In this document: positions 16,469-24,755 of the stretch, one piece after another
Position numbering within the stretch: the stretch's first letter is position 1
Layout: each line of letters opens with the position of its first letter
Assembly (NCBI GenBank): GCA_030019215.1
Contig: JASEEZ010000008.1
Span: 1-60,529, forward strand
Reading direction: 5' to 3'
Length of the DNA stretch: 60,529 bases
Source of the DNA: Actinomycetota bacterium
GTDB taxonomy: Bacteria > Actinomycetota > Aquicultoria > Subteraquimicrobiales > UBA9087
Program-made: the position numbers and the translations under genes
Notes under the pieces: generated by a model
What the model was told of the DNA's origin: nothing
The model's database searches: none
Seen by the model: the letters and a program-made list of their open reading frames with translations, nothing else

Positions 16469-17845
16469 TCATGGTGCAAAATCGAGTATTGGTTTGAAAC
16501 TTCGCGTTTCAATCGTTCTATCGGCAACCATATTTAAGACCTTATTGTCGGAACAAAATGCAACGCCGATACCGGCGTACTTCACCATGCAAATATCATA
16601 TTCGCTGTCACCAACAGCAATAATGCTTTCCAGAGGAACATTATATTTTTTGGCAACATACAGCATCGCATTACTTTTGCAGAAATTGGGGTTGCATCGG
16701 CTTTTTCTTCTTTTGGCAAAGCATGAAGGAACTTTAACCTCCCCCGTTGCAACGCCGTTTGCAAAGTCCAATTCGTTGGCAATCACAAAATCAACCCCCG
16801 TTTTGTTGGCAACATGCTGAGCAACAAATTTGTAGCCGTCGCTAATAATACCTATGATGTAGCCTCGCTTCTTCAACTCGGCAATTGTTTCGGCCGCATC
16901 GGAAACCATCGGAATCTCTTCCGCCTCGGAAAGAAGGTGTGAAATATTCAAACCCCTTAGAAGCCGCGCAATGAGTTTCGTGATGAGAAATGATTCTTGA
17001 TTCGTGGTCACAATCTCGACGAGCTCCTTTTGAAAATTGTGTTTCTCAGCTACCTTATCAATAAAGCGCCCCATAAAGAGGGTGTTATCTAAATCGAGGA
17101 TGACCATCTTTTTTAGATCTCGAAGACTTTCTTTGACTGCAGACTCCATTTGGTCACGCACGATACTGATGGTTTCAAGTGTATCGAGAGTAAAAGCGGG
17201 GCGAAGCTGGGCTCTTTTCAAAATTACCCTCGCGACCTCGCGGGACATTGGACCGAGTTGTTGCCATTGTTTCATTTTATGAGTTATCTTGCCGATATTG
17301 ACCTCAGTAATCCGCGCACCAAGTTGAATCATATCAAGCAAGATGCCCACATCAACACCATGGTCATCTTCAAATTTTGTCTTTCCCAGGAACTCTCGCT
17401 TGCCCGCAATTACACCGCTTAAGGGCTGAGGGAACCGCAATACCTCCGGAAAAAGCAAACTCAGAAGCGGCTTCGCCACAAGTTCGGTGACCCTCCCGGC
17501 CACTCGCTCGAACGTGCTCTTAACGAAATCTGCCTCATTGTTAAGGAGAGGGTGAACTAGCTTCTCCACAACGTCTGGCTCATAATCGCCTATATCTCCG
17601 TCGAGAAAAACTGCGATCTCGTTCTTTGAAACGAGAAGTCCTTCGCGCATGGATGCACCCTTGCCCACCTTTGTGCTGGTGAGAACGCTTGCCCCCGCCA
17701 ATTTCGCTCTCAAGACCGTATCGTCAACCGAATGATCATCGACAACTATAACCTCATCGACCTTTGGGAACTTCTTGGCAGTCTCAACAACGCTCGCAAT
17801 GGTGCTTTCCTCATTCAAGGTTGGTATGATTACAGAAATGTTCAT
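16469..17845 (-). CDS. Bifunctional GpgS-type glycosyltransferase / HAD phosphatase
   Basis: Two domains in 458 aa. Residues 1-215 form a GT-A glycosyltransferase close to glucosyl-3-phosphoglycerate synthase: SVIIPTLNEESTIASV, DXD-type FLDGDIGDYEPD (80-91), and the GpgS hallmarks AGRVTELVAKPLL (116-128) and QPLSG (140-144). Residues 247-458 form a HAD phosphatase with catalytic ILDLDNTLF (D251, D253) and a C-terminal VGDSEYDICM. The predicted chemistry is NDP-glucose plus 3-phosphoglycerate to glucosyl-3-phosphoglycerate, then dephosphorylation to the compatible solute glucosylglycerate. In organisms where these steps are known they usually involve two proteins, GpgS and GpgP. The mechanosensitive channel gene next door fits an osmotic role. 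Sugar donor specificity is inferred. Confidence 0.8.
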   Translation of the reverse strand: MNISVIIPTLNEESTIASVVETAKKFPKVDEVIVVDDHSVDDTVLRAKLAGASVLTSTKVGKGASMREGLLVSKNEIAVFLDGDIGDYEPDVVEKLVHPLLNNEADFVKSTFERVAGRVTELVAKPLLSLLFPEVLRFPQPLSGVIAGKREFLGKTKFEDDHGVDVGILLDMIQLGARITEVNIGKITHKMKQWQQLGPMSREVARVILKRAQLRPAFTLDTLETISIVRDQMESAVKESLRDLKKMVILDLDNTLFMGRFIDKVAEKHNFQKELVEIVTTNQESFLITKLIARLLRGLNISHLLSEAEEIPMVSDAAETIAELKKRGYIIGIISDGYKFVAQHVANKTGVDFVIANELDFANGVATGEVKVPSCFAKRRKSRCNPNFCKSNAMLYVAKKYNVPLESIIAVGDSEYDICMVKYAGIGVAFCSDNKVLNMVADRTIETRSFKPILDFAP

Positions 17846-17946
17846 TCGTTCTCCTCTTTCTGCCCCCGCTCAGCATCCAGCAAAAAGAAGACTTTGTAAG
17901 GCAAATTTGGGCAAGGTCAGAGCTTTTGTGTTGTATTAACCTGTAT

Positions 17947-18988
17947 CTATGTTTCTCCCTTTCTCATATAAACCGTTCTGATGGGGAACGGAATTTCAAC
18001 TCCTTCATCTTTATAGCGCTCGTGCAATCTTTTTATAAATTCATGTTTGACAAGATACTGGTCAACGAACTCCCTAGCACGCAATATCATGGTAAAATTA
18101 ATACTGGAATCGGCAAAGGTGTGGTAACGGATAAACGGCTCAAACTCAGGAACACCTCCCTGAACTTCTCTCATTACCTCCTTTGCTACCTCAATGGTTA
18201 CCTTTTCAACTTTTGCTAGATCGCTACCATAGCTTACACCAACCTGAACAAGTAGCCCCATCTCTTTCGCCGGGGGATGATAGTTTGTAATCACAGCCGA
18301 TGCTAGCTTAGAATTTGGAACAATTATCCTATTGTTTGGGAGCGCCGTGATGGTGGTATTTCGCCAGGTTATATCCGTAACGTAACCTTCCTCACCCGTA
18401 TCAAGTTTTACATAGTCGCCTGGTTTTACCTGTCTTGAAGCAAGGATGTGAAGTCCAGAAAACAGATTAGAGAGTGTATCCTGAAGAGCCAGAGCAACAG
18501 CAAGACCGCCAACTCCCAATGCAGTAAGTATGGGCGTGATAGAAATGCCCAAGGACTGAAGTATGATCAGTATGCCTATAACAAAGACCAGAAGTTTTGC
18601 CAGGTTTGCGAATATTGATGTTGAAGGCAAAACTCCTTCTGCTCTCCTAGCGTATAGATTAATGAAACCGGTTGCAACTTTCGCTAAAACCAATGTTACT
18701 GAAAGGATGACAACGACCAGCAAAATCTTCTGAAGGGGAGTTAAAAGGCTTGGGCTCATTGGGACACTAAGGATTGCCCCATAAATACCCGCAATGACAA
18801 ACCAAAGGATGGGCATGCCGCGCAGGGCCACAATGACAACTTCATCGGATTCCCATTTCGTCCTGGCGACTATTTTCTTAAGTTGCGCGAGGATGATTTT
18901 TTTCAAAAATTACCCCGACGAGAAACCCGCCTACGATTAAGGCCAAAGGTAAAACCAACTGTGTAATTGTTAGAGATTTACCCATCAT
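17947..18988 (-). CDS. MscS-family mechanosensitive channel, with an N-terminal 1-nt frameshift
   Basis: Small-conductance mechanosensitive channel that releases solutes on hypo-osmotic shock. After two or three hydrophobic segments comes the glycine/alanine-rich pore helix GVGGLAVALALQDTLSNLFSG and the beta-domain VKPGDYVKLDTGEEGYV. The long frame opens at a TTG (18906). Immediately upstream, in another frame, an ATG (18988 or 18985) with AGGGGGAC before it encodes a hydrophobic MMGKSLTITQLVLPLALIVG segment typical of the missing first membrane helix. The frames fuse as VIFEKIILAQLKK if the 7-T run at 18897-18903 (+) had six bases. Intact, it would be about 346 aa. Confidence 0.85.
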
Positions 18989-19119
18989 ATTGTCCCCCTA
19001 AGTAACAAGTAAATCCACACAGCATAGCATACAACATCTCAGATGCTTGCATAGCATTTGGGTGAGCAAGACGAGGCCAGATATGCTTTGTTAGACAAAA
19101 TGCTTGCTCGTTGCCTCTT

Positions 19120-19925
19120 TTATTTCCTGCCAACGTATACTCCGTATCCAAAGTATTTAAAAATCCTAAAAACGCTTCTAGGGGGAACGCTTATTTCTTT
19201 CATCCACTTTCTGACAGCTGAGTCTCTAAACATGAGGGGCAAAAATTTACCCCATGCCCCCAAGTAATCTCTAGGATTCATTTGTTTAACTTCATTAGCC
19301 CACTGACGCCAAGCAGTGGTTCTGTAGGCTCTGGCCACCATGTCTGTAAGTCCCGCTCCCTCCAACAAATCTCTCCAACCATCTGGAGTTAAGAATGCCG
19401 CCTGGCCCAAAGCGCGGGACAGGTATTCAACTAATTCTGGCGGCGGGGTCTCCACCCAAGTCACCTCATTCATCCCCACATACCTCCTGGTTTGGTCACT
19501 CGCGCATACTCGCTTATCACCTTCTGTTTATCCTTTGGAAATGCGACCACAGATTCGCAAATGACCGCATCGAAAACTCCGTCCCTGAAGGGAAGGTCTT
19601 GGGCGTCCCCTATCTTAAATTCAACCCTCTCCTCAACATTTTTTCTTTTGGCTCTTTCTCTTGATCTCTTGACCATCATTTCAGAAAGATCTACGCCAAC
19701 TACTTTGCAACCATACTCCTTGGCCAGGTAGCAAGCAGTTATTCCAACACCACAACCGACATCCAAAACATATGAATCTCTGTCGATATGGCATAACCCA
19801 ATCAGCTCCCTGGTAGCATTCAAGCCGCCCATGTGTTTGGTCAGACCCCAAGAAGCTTGCAACTCGAAGTAGTAAGATTCTGGTTCTGAAGTTTCTTTTG
19901 GTGTTAATTGTTTTTTATTCTCCAT
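19120..19925 (-). pseudogene. Class I SAM methyltransferase, split by a 1-nt frameshift
   Basis: Two consecutive frames encode one methyltransferase of about 268 aa. The first (19470-19925) has SAM motif I VLDVGCGVGITACYLA, VVGVDLS and the post-I aspartate region IGDAQDLPF, and runs to ARVTKPGG. The second (from 19479) continues with VGMNEVTWVETPPPELVEY. One missing T in the TT of an expected GGTTATGTG (19479-19486) would restore PGGYVGMNEV. It lies 76 nt behind hisE and could be last in the his transcript, though no link to histidine synthesis is apparent. Substrate unknown; the fold resembles small-molecule methyltransferases. Whether it is truly broken is uncertain. Confidence 0.75.
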
Positions 19926-20001
19926 TTTTTCACCTCAAGTGAAATTTCTAATGTTTAAAAAGTTCCGATTTGGGAGCCACAACTACTTCTGCAAAGATGT
20001 G

Positions 20002-20307
20002 TTATTTTCTTCTTTTCTGGAGCTCTTTGGCGATGTCCTCAAGTGGAATGTTTTTATGAGCGAGAAGAACTAAGAGGTGGTAGAGGAGGTCGGCTGTTTC
20101 GTGGGTTACATCGGGGGCATTTTTATTCTTGGCAGCATCCAAAATTTCATCGGATTCTTCCTTTACTTTAGCGAGTATCGTATCGAGACCTTCCTTGAAG
20201 AGCTCCGCCGTATATGAGCCTTCTGGCATTTTCTCTTTTCGATCAAGGATAAGCTGGTAAAGTTCTTCAAGAATAGTCGGGAGTGAGGAGTTAGGAGTCG
20301 GTAGCAT
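20002..20307 (-). CDS. hisE: Phosphoribosyl-ATP pyrophosphatase
   Basis: Hydrolyses phosphoribosyl-ATP to phosphoribosyl-AMP, the second step of histidine synthesis. The 101-aa all-alpha MazG-like fold has [21 protein letters not shown], the metal-binding [12 protein letters not shown] and the [13 protein letters not shown] helix. The first ten residues ([10 protein letters not shown]) are atypical and are encoded by a heptad array (CGACTCC, TAACTCC, TCACTCC, CGACTAT); the conserved domain begins right after it. The start overlaps hisI by 17 nt. Confidence 0.94.
   Translation of the reverse strand: MLPTPNSSLPTILEELYQLILDRKEKMPEGSYTAELFKEGLDTILAKVKEESDEILDAAKNKNAPDVTHETADLLYHLLVLLAHKNIPLEDIAKELQKRRK
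20274..20307. repeat. Heptad array at the hisI-hisE junction
   Basis: On the + strand AGTCGGG, AGTGAGG, AGTTAGG, AGTCGGT run in tandem. The array supplies the last codons and TAA of hisI (ending TDS) and the first codons of hisE in the other frame. There is no room for any spacer outside it. Confidence 0.8.
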
Positions 20308-20650
20308 TTTCTCTTTTCTTGATGGTTTTTAACCCTTCTAAAGTTCTATAAAAACAAGAGCGCTCGCCGGTGTGGCAGGCGACTCCGATCTGCTCCACCA
20401 AAACTAGCAGAGCGTCGGCATCACAATCGTAGCGAATTTCCTTTACTTTCTGGACATTTCCCGAAGTTTCCCCTTTATGCCATAACTCCTGACGAGAGCG
20501 GCTCCAGAACCAGGTCTCACCGCTTTCCAAGGTCTTCCTCAAGGACTCTCGGTTCATATAGGCAAGCATCAAAACATCGCCATTTTTGTGATCCTGGACA
20601 ATCGCGGGAATCAAACCATCCTTGCTAAACTTAAGCTCATCTACGTCCAT
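20291..20650 (-). CDS. hisI: Phosphoribosyl-AMP cyclohydrolase
   Basis: Opens the purine ring of phosphoribosyl-AMP, the third step of histidine synthesis. The 119-aa protein has [36 protein letters not shown], and metal ligands in [13 protein letters not shown] and [11 protein letters not shown]. It is a stand-alone HisI, with HisE encoded by the overlapping next gene instead of as a HisIE fusion. Its stop codon is inside the heptad array that also begins hisE. Confidence 0.95.
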   Translation of the reverse strand: MDVDELKFSKDGLIPAIVQDHKNGDVLMLAYMNRESLRKTLESGETWFWSRSRQELWHKGETSGNVQKVKEIRYDCDADALLVLVEQIGVACHTGERSCFYRTLEGLKTIKKRENATDS

Positions 20651-20653
20651 AAT

Positions 20654-20794
20654 CTACTCTTTTTTCTCCTTCCCTTCTTTCTCTTTCTTCTCGGCGGATT
20701 TGTGCATCGAACTCATAAAAAGGACCCTTGCCCCGATCATTATCACAAGACCAACAACAAAGATTATAACAAGGGTGATGATGGTTCGAATCAT
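20654..20794 (-). CDS. 46-aa predicted single-pass membrane peptide in the his operon
   Basis: A short gene between hisF and hisI. The ATG at 20794 is preceded by GGGAGG at a good 8-nt spacing, and the stop lies 3 nt before the hisI start. The product has one strong hydrophobic segment, TIITLVIIFVVGLVIMIGA, followed by a very charged tail SAEKKEKEGKEKKE. This is the layout of a single-pass membrane peptide with a cytosolic tail. No family is recognised. The ribosome-binding site, tight packing and sensible topology argue that it is translated; its role is unknown. Confidence 0.7.
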   Translation of the reverse strand: MIRTIITLVIIFVVGLVIMIGARVLFMSSMHKSAEKKEKEGKEKKE

Positions 20795-20816
20795 ACTTTC
20801 AACCTCCCTTTTTCTC

Positions 20817-21713
20817 CTAAAGCCTTACGGGGACTCCGTTATCCCGGAGGTATTCCTTGAGCTGTTTGATGGTCAGCTCACCGTAGTGGAAGAGAGACGC
20901 CGCCAGAACAGCATCAGCATCGGCTTCCACGATCACCTCCAGAAAGTGTTCAAGTTTGCCTGCACCACCGGAGGCAATAACGGGGATGTTGACGGCAGCG
21001 GTGATCGCCCTCGTCAGCTCGATGTCATAGCCATCCTTCGTTCCATCCCTGTCCATACTGGTGAGCAAAATCTCGCCCGCTCCCAGATCAGCCACTTTCT
21101 TTGCCCACTCCACGGCATCCAGGCCAGTTGGTGTGCGACCCCCATTGATATAAACCTCCCATTTGGCTGATGGCTTATGGCCGATGGCCGATGGCTTACC
21201 CATCTCGCTTTTTGAACTATCTGCTATCTGCCCCGCCTGCCAACACCTAGCCCGCCTGCCAACGCCTGGCACTGGGGGGCAGGCACTGGCGGGCAGGCAT
21301 CTGCTATCTGCAATTCTTTTCGCATCGATCGCCACGACGATACACTGACACCCGTACCTCCGGGAGGCCTCCCTGACCAGGTCGGGATTTTGCACGGCGG
21401 CCGTATTTAAGGAAACCTTGTCCGCCCCGGCCGAAAGGAGCTTCCGGATGTCCTCGAGCGAGCGGATGCCCCCGCCCACAGTGTAGGGGATAAAAACCTG
21501 CTCGGCCGTTCGGCTGGCAACCTCGACCATAGTTCCCCTCTTCTCGTAGGAAGCCGTGATGTCCAGAAAGACAAGCTCATCCGCACCGGCCTTATCATAG
21601 GCGGCCGCCAGCTCCACCGGATCCCCGGCATCCCTCAAGTTAACAAACTTAATTCCCTTGACAACCCTGCCCTCGCGGACATCGAGACAGGGTATCACGC
21701 GCTTAGTCAACAA
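20817..21713 (-). CDS. hisF: Imidazole glycerol phosphate synthase cyclase subunit, with a ~46-aa insertion
   Basis: Cyclase half of IGP synthase; uses ammonia from HisH to make IGP and AICAR. Catalytic Asp11 (IPCLDV) and Asp130 (VVAIDAKR) are present, with [21 protein letters not shown] and [12 protein letters not shown] phosphate-binding motifs. The protein is 298 aa where the family is about 252. The excess is one block (about residues 134-184) between AKR and [13 protein letters not shown], in place of a short loop. It is rich in Ala, Pro, Cys and Arg and is encoded by dispersed-repeat DNA kept in frame. It overlaps hisA by 7 nt. Confidence 0.95.
   Translation of the reverse strand: MLTKRVIPCLDVREGRVVKGIKFVNLRDAGDPVELAAAYDKAGADELVFLDITASYEKRGTMVEVASRTAEQVFIPYTVGGGIRSLEDIRKLLSAGADKVSLNTAAVQNPDLVREASRRYGCQCIVVAIDAKRIADSRCLPASACPPVPGVGRRARCWQAGQIADSSKSEMGKPSAIGHKPSAKWEVYINGGRTPTGLDAVEWAKKVADLGAGEILLTSMDRDGTKDGYDIELTRAITAAVNIPVIASGGAGKLEHFLEVIVEADADAVLAASLFHYGELTIKQLKEYLRDNGVPVRL
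21162..21314. repeat. In-frame dispersed-repeat insertion within hisF
   Basis: 153 nt (51 codons) with the same make-up as the operon spacers. On the + strand GGCTGAT, GGCTTAT, GGCCGAT, GGCCGAT, GGCTTAC heptads are followed by TATCTGC-type units. Then comes a tandem, palindromic GC-rich core of CCCGCCTGCCAACNCC units with GGCGGGCAGGC arms, and TATCTGC units again. No stop codon arises in the hisF frame, and flanking conserved residues are intact on both sides. Confidence 0.85.
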
Positions 21714-22447
21714 CCTTTTCCACCAGCTGCTTCTATAGCTTCTTTCAGCGTGAAGGACCCCTCATATAGAGCGGTGCCGATGATCACGCCCTCCACCCCC
21801 ATAGGCTGCAGCTTTCTTAAATTCCGGATGTCATTCAGACTGGAAACACCACCGGAGACGATCAGCGGAATGTCTACCTCCTTAACCAGAGCTCTAACGG
21901 CCTCGATGTTTACCCCCCGCCGGGTCCCATCGGACAGGATATCGGTGTACATAAAACGCGAGATGCCCAGCAACTCCAGTTCCTTAATCACATCGGAGGC
22001 ACTGTAGCCTGTTCCCTCTTTCCAGCCGCTTATGGCCACCTTTCCACCGCGGGCGTCGATGGCCGCCACTATGCCAGGACCGTGCCTCATACAGGCCTCG
22101 GCCACAAATTCGGGAGAGGTGATGATCGTGGTCCCAAGAACTGCCCGTTCAACCCCTATATCGAATACCTTTTCCAGGGTGACCACATCGCGTATCCCTC
22201 CACCCAGTTGGATGGGTATGCCCACACTTTTGACTATCCTCTCAACAGCGGGTAGATTCTGAGGTGAACCGGCAACCGCTCCGTTGAGATCGACCACGTG
22301 GAGAAAGTCCGCCCCTTCGCTCTCCCACTTCTTGGCCATCTCCGCTGGATCGTCGGAATAGACCTTGATCGCCTCCGGCCTACCCTGATAAAGCCGAACG
22401 CACTTCCCGTCCATGATGTCAACGGCAGGATAGATCACCACTCTCAT
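21707..22447 (-). CDS. hisA: Phosphoribosylformimino-AICAR-phosphate isomerase
   Basis: Amadori isomerase of histidine synthesis, a TIM barrel related to HisF. Seen are [15 protein letters not shown] with the catalytic Asp, VHVVDLNGA-type strand ([13 protein letters not shown]), [22 protein letters not shown] and the second catalytic Asp in [13 protein letters not shown] start it at the ATG at 22447, 7 nt after hisH ends and preceded by GAGGAGGGG; an upstream in-frame start at 22474 would add nine residues inside hisH. The length is about 246 aa, normal for HisA. Confidence 0.95.
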   Translation of the reverse strand: MRVVIYPAVDIMDGKCVRLYQGRPEAIKVYSDDPAEMAKKWESEGADFLHVVDLNGAVAGSPQNLPAVERIVKSVGIPIQLGGGIRDVVTLEKVFDIGVERAVLGTTIITSPEFVAEACMRHGPGIVAAIDARGGKVAISGWKEGTGYSASDVIKELELLGISRFMYTDILSDGTRRGVNIEAVRALVKEVDIPLIVSGGVSSLNDIRNLRKLQPMGVEGVIIGTALYEGSFTLKEAIEAAGGKGC

Positions 22448-22454
22448 CCCCTCC

Positions 22455-23060
22455 TCAGTCACACAATTCACCAAAGTTTTTCAATATTTTCAAGCCAACT
22501 TCCCCGCTCTTCTCGGGATGGAACTGAACACCAAAAAGATTATCGCAACAAACACTCGATGTGAACTCCAGCCCATACTCCGTGGTGGTAGCCACAACTG
22601 CCTCGTCATCAGGTTGGGCATAATAAGAGTGTACGAAGTAAAAGTTGGAACCATCAGCTATCCCTTTAAAGATTGGTGTCTCTCTCCTTTTGTAAACCTG
22701 ATTCCAGCCCATATGAGGGACCTTGACCCCGGAAGGCAAGCCCGCAACCCTACCGGGGATGATGTCGAGCCCCCTGGTGATTCCGTGCTCCTCGCTCTCG
22801 GAAAACAGCAAATGAAGCCCGAGGCAGATTCCGAGAAAGGGCTTGCCCTTCGAGATATTTCTCGCTAGTTCCTCACCAAGACCCGATTTGGCCAGAGAAC
22901 TTACTGCATCCCTGAAGGCTCCCACACCTGGAAGCACGATACCGTCCACCCTCCTTAAAACATCTGTTTCGGCTGTGACAATGGCCTCGAAACCAACTCT
23001 CTCAAAGCCCTTTTGTACGCTTCTTAAATTGCCGACGCCGTAATCTACTATCGCAATCAT
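22455..23060 (-). CDS. hisH: Imidazole glycerol phosphate synthase glutaminase subunit
   Basis: Glutamine amidotransferase partner of HisF, delivering ammonia through the HisF barrel. The 201-aa protein begins MIAIVDYGVGNLRSV. It has the nucleophile cysteine in FLGICLGLHLL and the catalytic His-Glu in FGVQFHPEKSG, plus the PHMGWNQV motif. It lies between hisB and hisA with the expected partners hisF and hisA immediately downstream. Confidence 0.96.
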   Translation of the reverse strand: MIAIVDYGVGNLRSVQKGFERVGFEAIVTAETDVLRRVDGIVLPGVGAFRDAVSSLAKSGLGEELARNISKGKPFLGICLGLHLLFSESEEHGITRGLDIIPGRVAGLPSGVKVPHMGWNQVYKRRETPIFKGIADGSNFYFVHSYYAQPDDEAVVATTTEYGLEFTSSVCCDNLFGVQFHPEKSGEVGLKILKNFGELCD

Positions 23061-23145
23061 TTCTGGGTTCTTAGTTCCTTAGTAACGTAGTTGCATGGTT
23101 GTTTTCGTTTCCACGTAACCATGTTTTTATGCCACCACGTCGCTA
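23061..23145. repeat. hisB-hisH spacer with imperfect hairpin repeat
   Basis: Contains an imperfect inverted arrangement of CTTAGTAACGTAG...CATGGTT and AACCATG...CGTCGCTACTAAA. Related ACGTGGTTACATG and TAGCAACGTAGCGATG phrases occur in the leuB-ilvE spacer (33600-33676) and just upstream of ilvB (about 44437). No gene is visible. Confidence 0.55.
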
Positions 23146-23739
23146 CTAAATCTCTCCCTTGGTCGATGGCACCTCCCCCGCTCTCCTCGGTTCCAAGGAA
23201 ACCGCCATGCTCATCGCCTTAGCCAGGGCTTTGAAGATGGCCTCAATTATATGATGGGCATTCTTGCCCGATAGCAGCTTGATATGCAGCGTGACAGCGG
23301 AGTGATTGACGAGAGCGTGCAGGAATTCGTGGGCCAAGGAGGTATCAAAACTGCCGATGAGCTCTATGGGGAGCTCAACGTCGTAGATCAAGTGTGGTCG
23401 ACCGCTGATATCCAAGGAAACGAGAGCGAGCGCCTCGTCCATGGGAACTATGCTAAACCCAAATCTCACTATTCCCTTTTTATCGCCCAAGCTCTGTCTG
23501 AAGGCCTGTCCCAGACAGATTCCAACATCCTCGACGGTGTGATGGGCATCGACCCCCAGATCCCCCTTGGCTCTGACCGTCAAATCAAAGAGGCCATGTT
23601 TGCCGAACAAATCTAGCATGTGATCGAAGAAGGGGACACCCGTATTGATCTGGGTTTCTCCTTTACCATCGAGATTTAAAGACACCTCTACCTCGGTCTC
23701 CTCCGTCTTCCTCTTAATGGCGCTTTCCCTCTTGGTCAT
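23146..23739 (-). CDS. hisB: Imidazoleglycerol-phosphate dehydratase
   Basis: Mn-dependent dehydration of IGP to imidazole acetol phosphate. The 197-aa protein is the dehydratase-only form, without the fused histidinol-phosphatase domain found in enterics. Metal-binding motifs are present: FDHMLDLFGKHG, DAHHTVEDVGICLGQ, HEFLHALVNH and KNAHHIIEAIFKALA. Its start overlaps the upstream HAD phosphatase gene by 4 nt, implying translational coupling of the two. Confidence 0.96.
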   Translation of the reverse strand: MTKRESAIKRKTEETEVEVSLNLDGKGETQINTGVPFFDHMLDLFGKHGLFDLTVRAKGDLGVDAHHTVEDVGICLGQAFRQSLGDKKGIVRFGFSIVPMDEALALVSLDISGRPHLIYDVELPIELIGSFDTSLAHEFLHALVNHSAVTLHIKLLSGKNAHHIIEAIFKALAKAMSMAVSLEPRRAGEVPSTKGEI

Positions 23740-24755
23740 CTCCTCCCCCTCTTATCCAGGATAACAGAAAGAATGTCGTTTACATTTTTAGACAAAACGT
23801 CCGCATTCTCCTTTATGTATATTTGGGACTCCTCCGCTTTTCTGAGAACAACCCCCGAGAGAAATATCGTCTCCGCTTGAAGGCCCTCGAAATTTCTCAC
23901 CGTCCGCAGATCATCTGGCGTATCCCCTATATAGATACCCACCTTTGTTTTCATCCTCGATCCCACATCAAGCAACATTCCTGGGTCAGGTTTTCTCAGC
24001 CCCCCATCATCCGATAACACCAGTTCAGGGGAAATGACATCCACAAGCCCGGCTTTTTCCAGAGCCACTTGCGCCTCTTTTTTGGTCCTGCCCGTCACTA
24101 TGGCGACTCTAGGCAAAAAGGGAGTCAGCAAACTCTTATCCAGAAGGATTCTCTCCGCATTCAAAAGACCCTTCTCTTTGATATGGGTGGGTTTGAAGCC
24201 GTAAAGTCGCTCGCAGTAGTCTATCCCCGCATAGTACTCCTGGAAAATTTGCTTGATTTCATCTTTCCGCCAGAGTTCGACGACATTTCGTCTCTGCGCC
24301 ACATTCAGAGACCCGAGGGCCAACTGCTCCGCAACTTCCAGGCCCCCTCCATCCTGGGCAACCCTGGCGGTGAAATCCTCTATCTTTTGGCCTCTCCCAC
24401 GAAGATAATCCAGATAGGTGGCGAAGAGCTTTTCTGCTTTACCAAGGTAAAAAAGGACGATCGCATAAGTGAGCTCCCAATCGTTGTTGAAACCCCCCGC
24501 TAGCTTGAAAGCCTGGGTTTCCTCTGGAGTGATGAGTGTGGTCTCTCCCGGCCAGCCCAAAACCTTGGAGAAGTAGTACTGGACGGTCTTGCTCATGGCC
24601 ACCCTGAAGGATTGAGAAACGTCGATAACCACGCCATCGATGTCCAGAACCAGGCTGTCGATCTCGCCCAGAAGATCTAAGCTCGTCTCTTTTACCAAAA
24701 GGTTGGGCTCAATCTCTCTATATCCTTCGAACTTTCCCTTCACAAAAACTCCCAC
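23736..24755 (-). CDS. HAD-family phosphatase in the his operon, candidate histidinol-phosphatase
   Basis: A 339-aa HAD-superfamily hydrolase with nucleophile motif LVLDIDGVVIDVSQSF (about 36-51), motif II threonine in AIVTGRTKKEA, a LRKPDPGMLL lysine motif and motif III IYIGDTPDDLRT. A long helical cap separates motifs I and II. It lies between hisD and hisB, overlaps hisB by 4 nt and starts directly after hisD. This operon has no other phosphatase, and HisB here lacks the phosphatase domain, so it may remove phosphate from L-histidinol phosphate before HisD acts. That assignment is inference from context; the HAD fold itself is clear. Confidence 0.8.
   Translation of the reverse strand: MGVFVKGKFEGYREIEPNLLVKETSLDLLGEIDSLVLDIDGVVIDVSQSFRVAMSKTVQYYFSKVLGWPGETTLITPEETQAFKLAGGFNNDWELTYAIVLFYLGKAEKLFATYLDYLRGRGQKIEDFTARVAQDGGGLEVAEQLALGSLNVAQRRNVVELWRKDEIKQIFQEYYAGIDYCERLYGFKPTHIKEKGLLNAERILLDKSLLTPFLPRVAIVTGRTKKEAQVALEKAGLVDVISPELVLSDDGGLRKPDPGMLLDVGSRMKTKVGIYIGDTPDDLRTVRNFEGLQAETIFLSGVVLRKAEESQIYIKENADVLSKNVNDILSVILDKRGRR

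Noticed and set aside
21162-21314. hisF insertion considered as an intein or group I/II intron
   Set aside because: At about 46-51 codons it is far too short for an intein, lacks splicing motifs, and its DNA matches the intergenic repeats instead.
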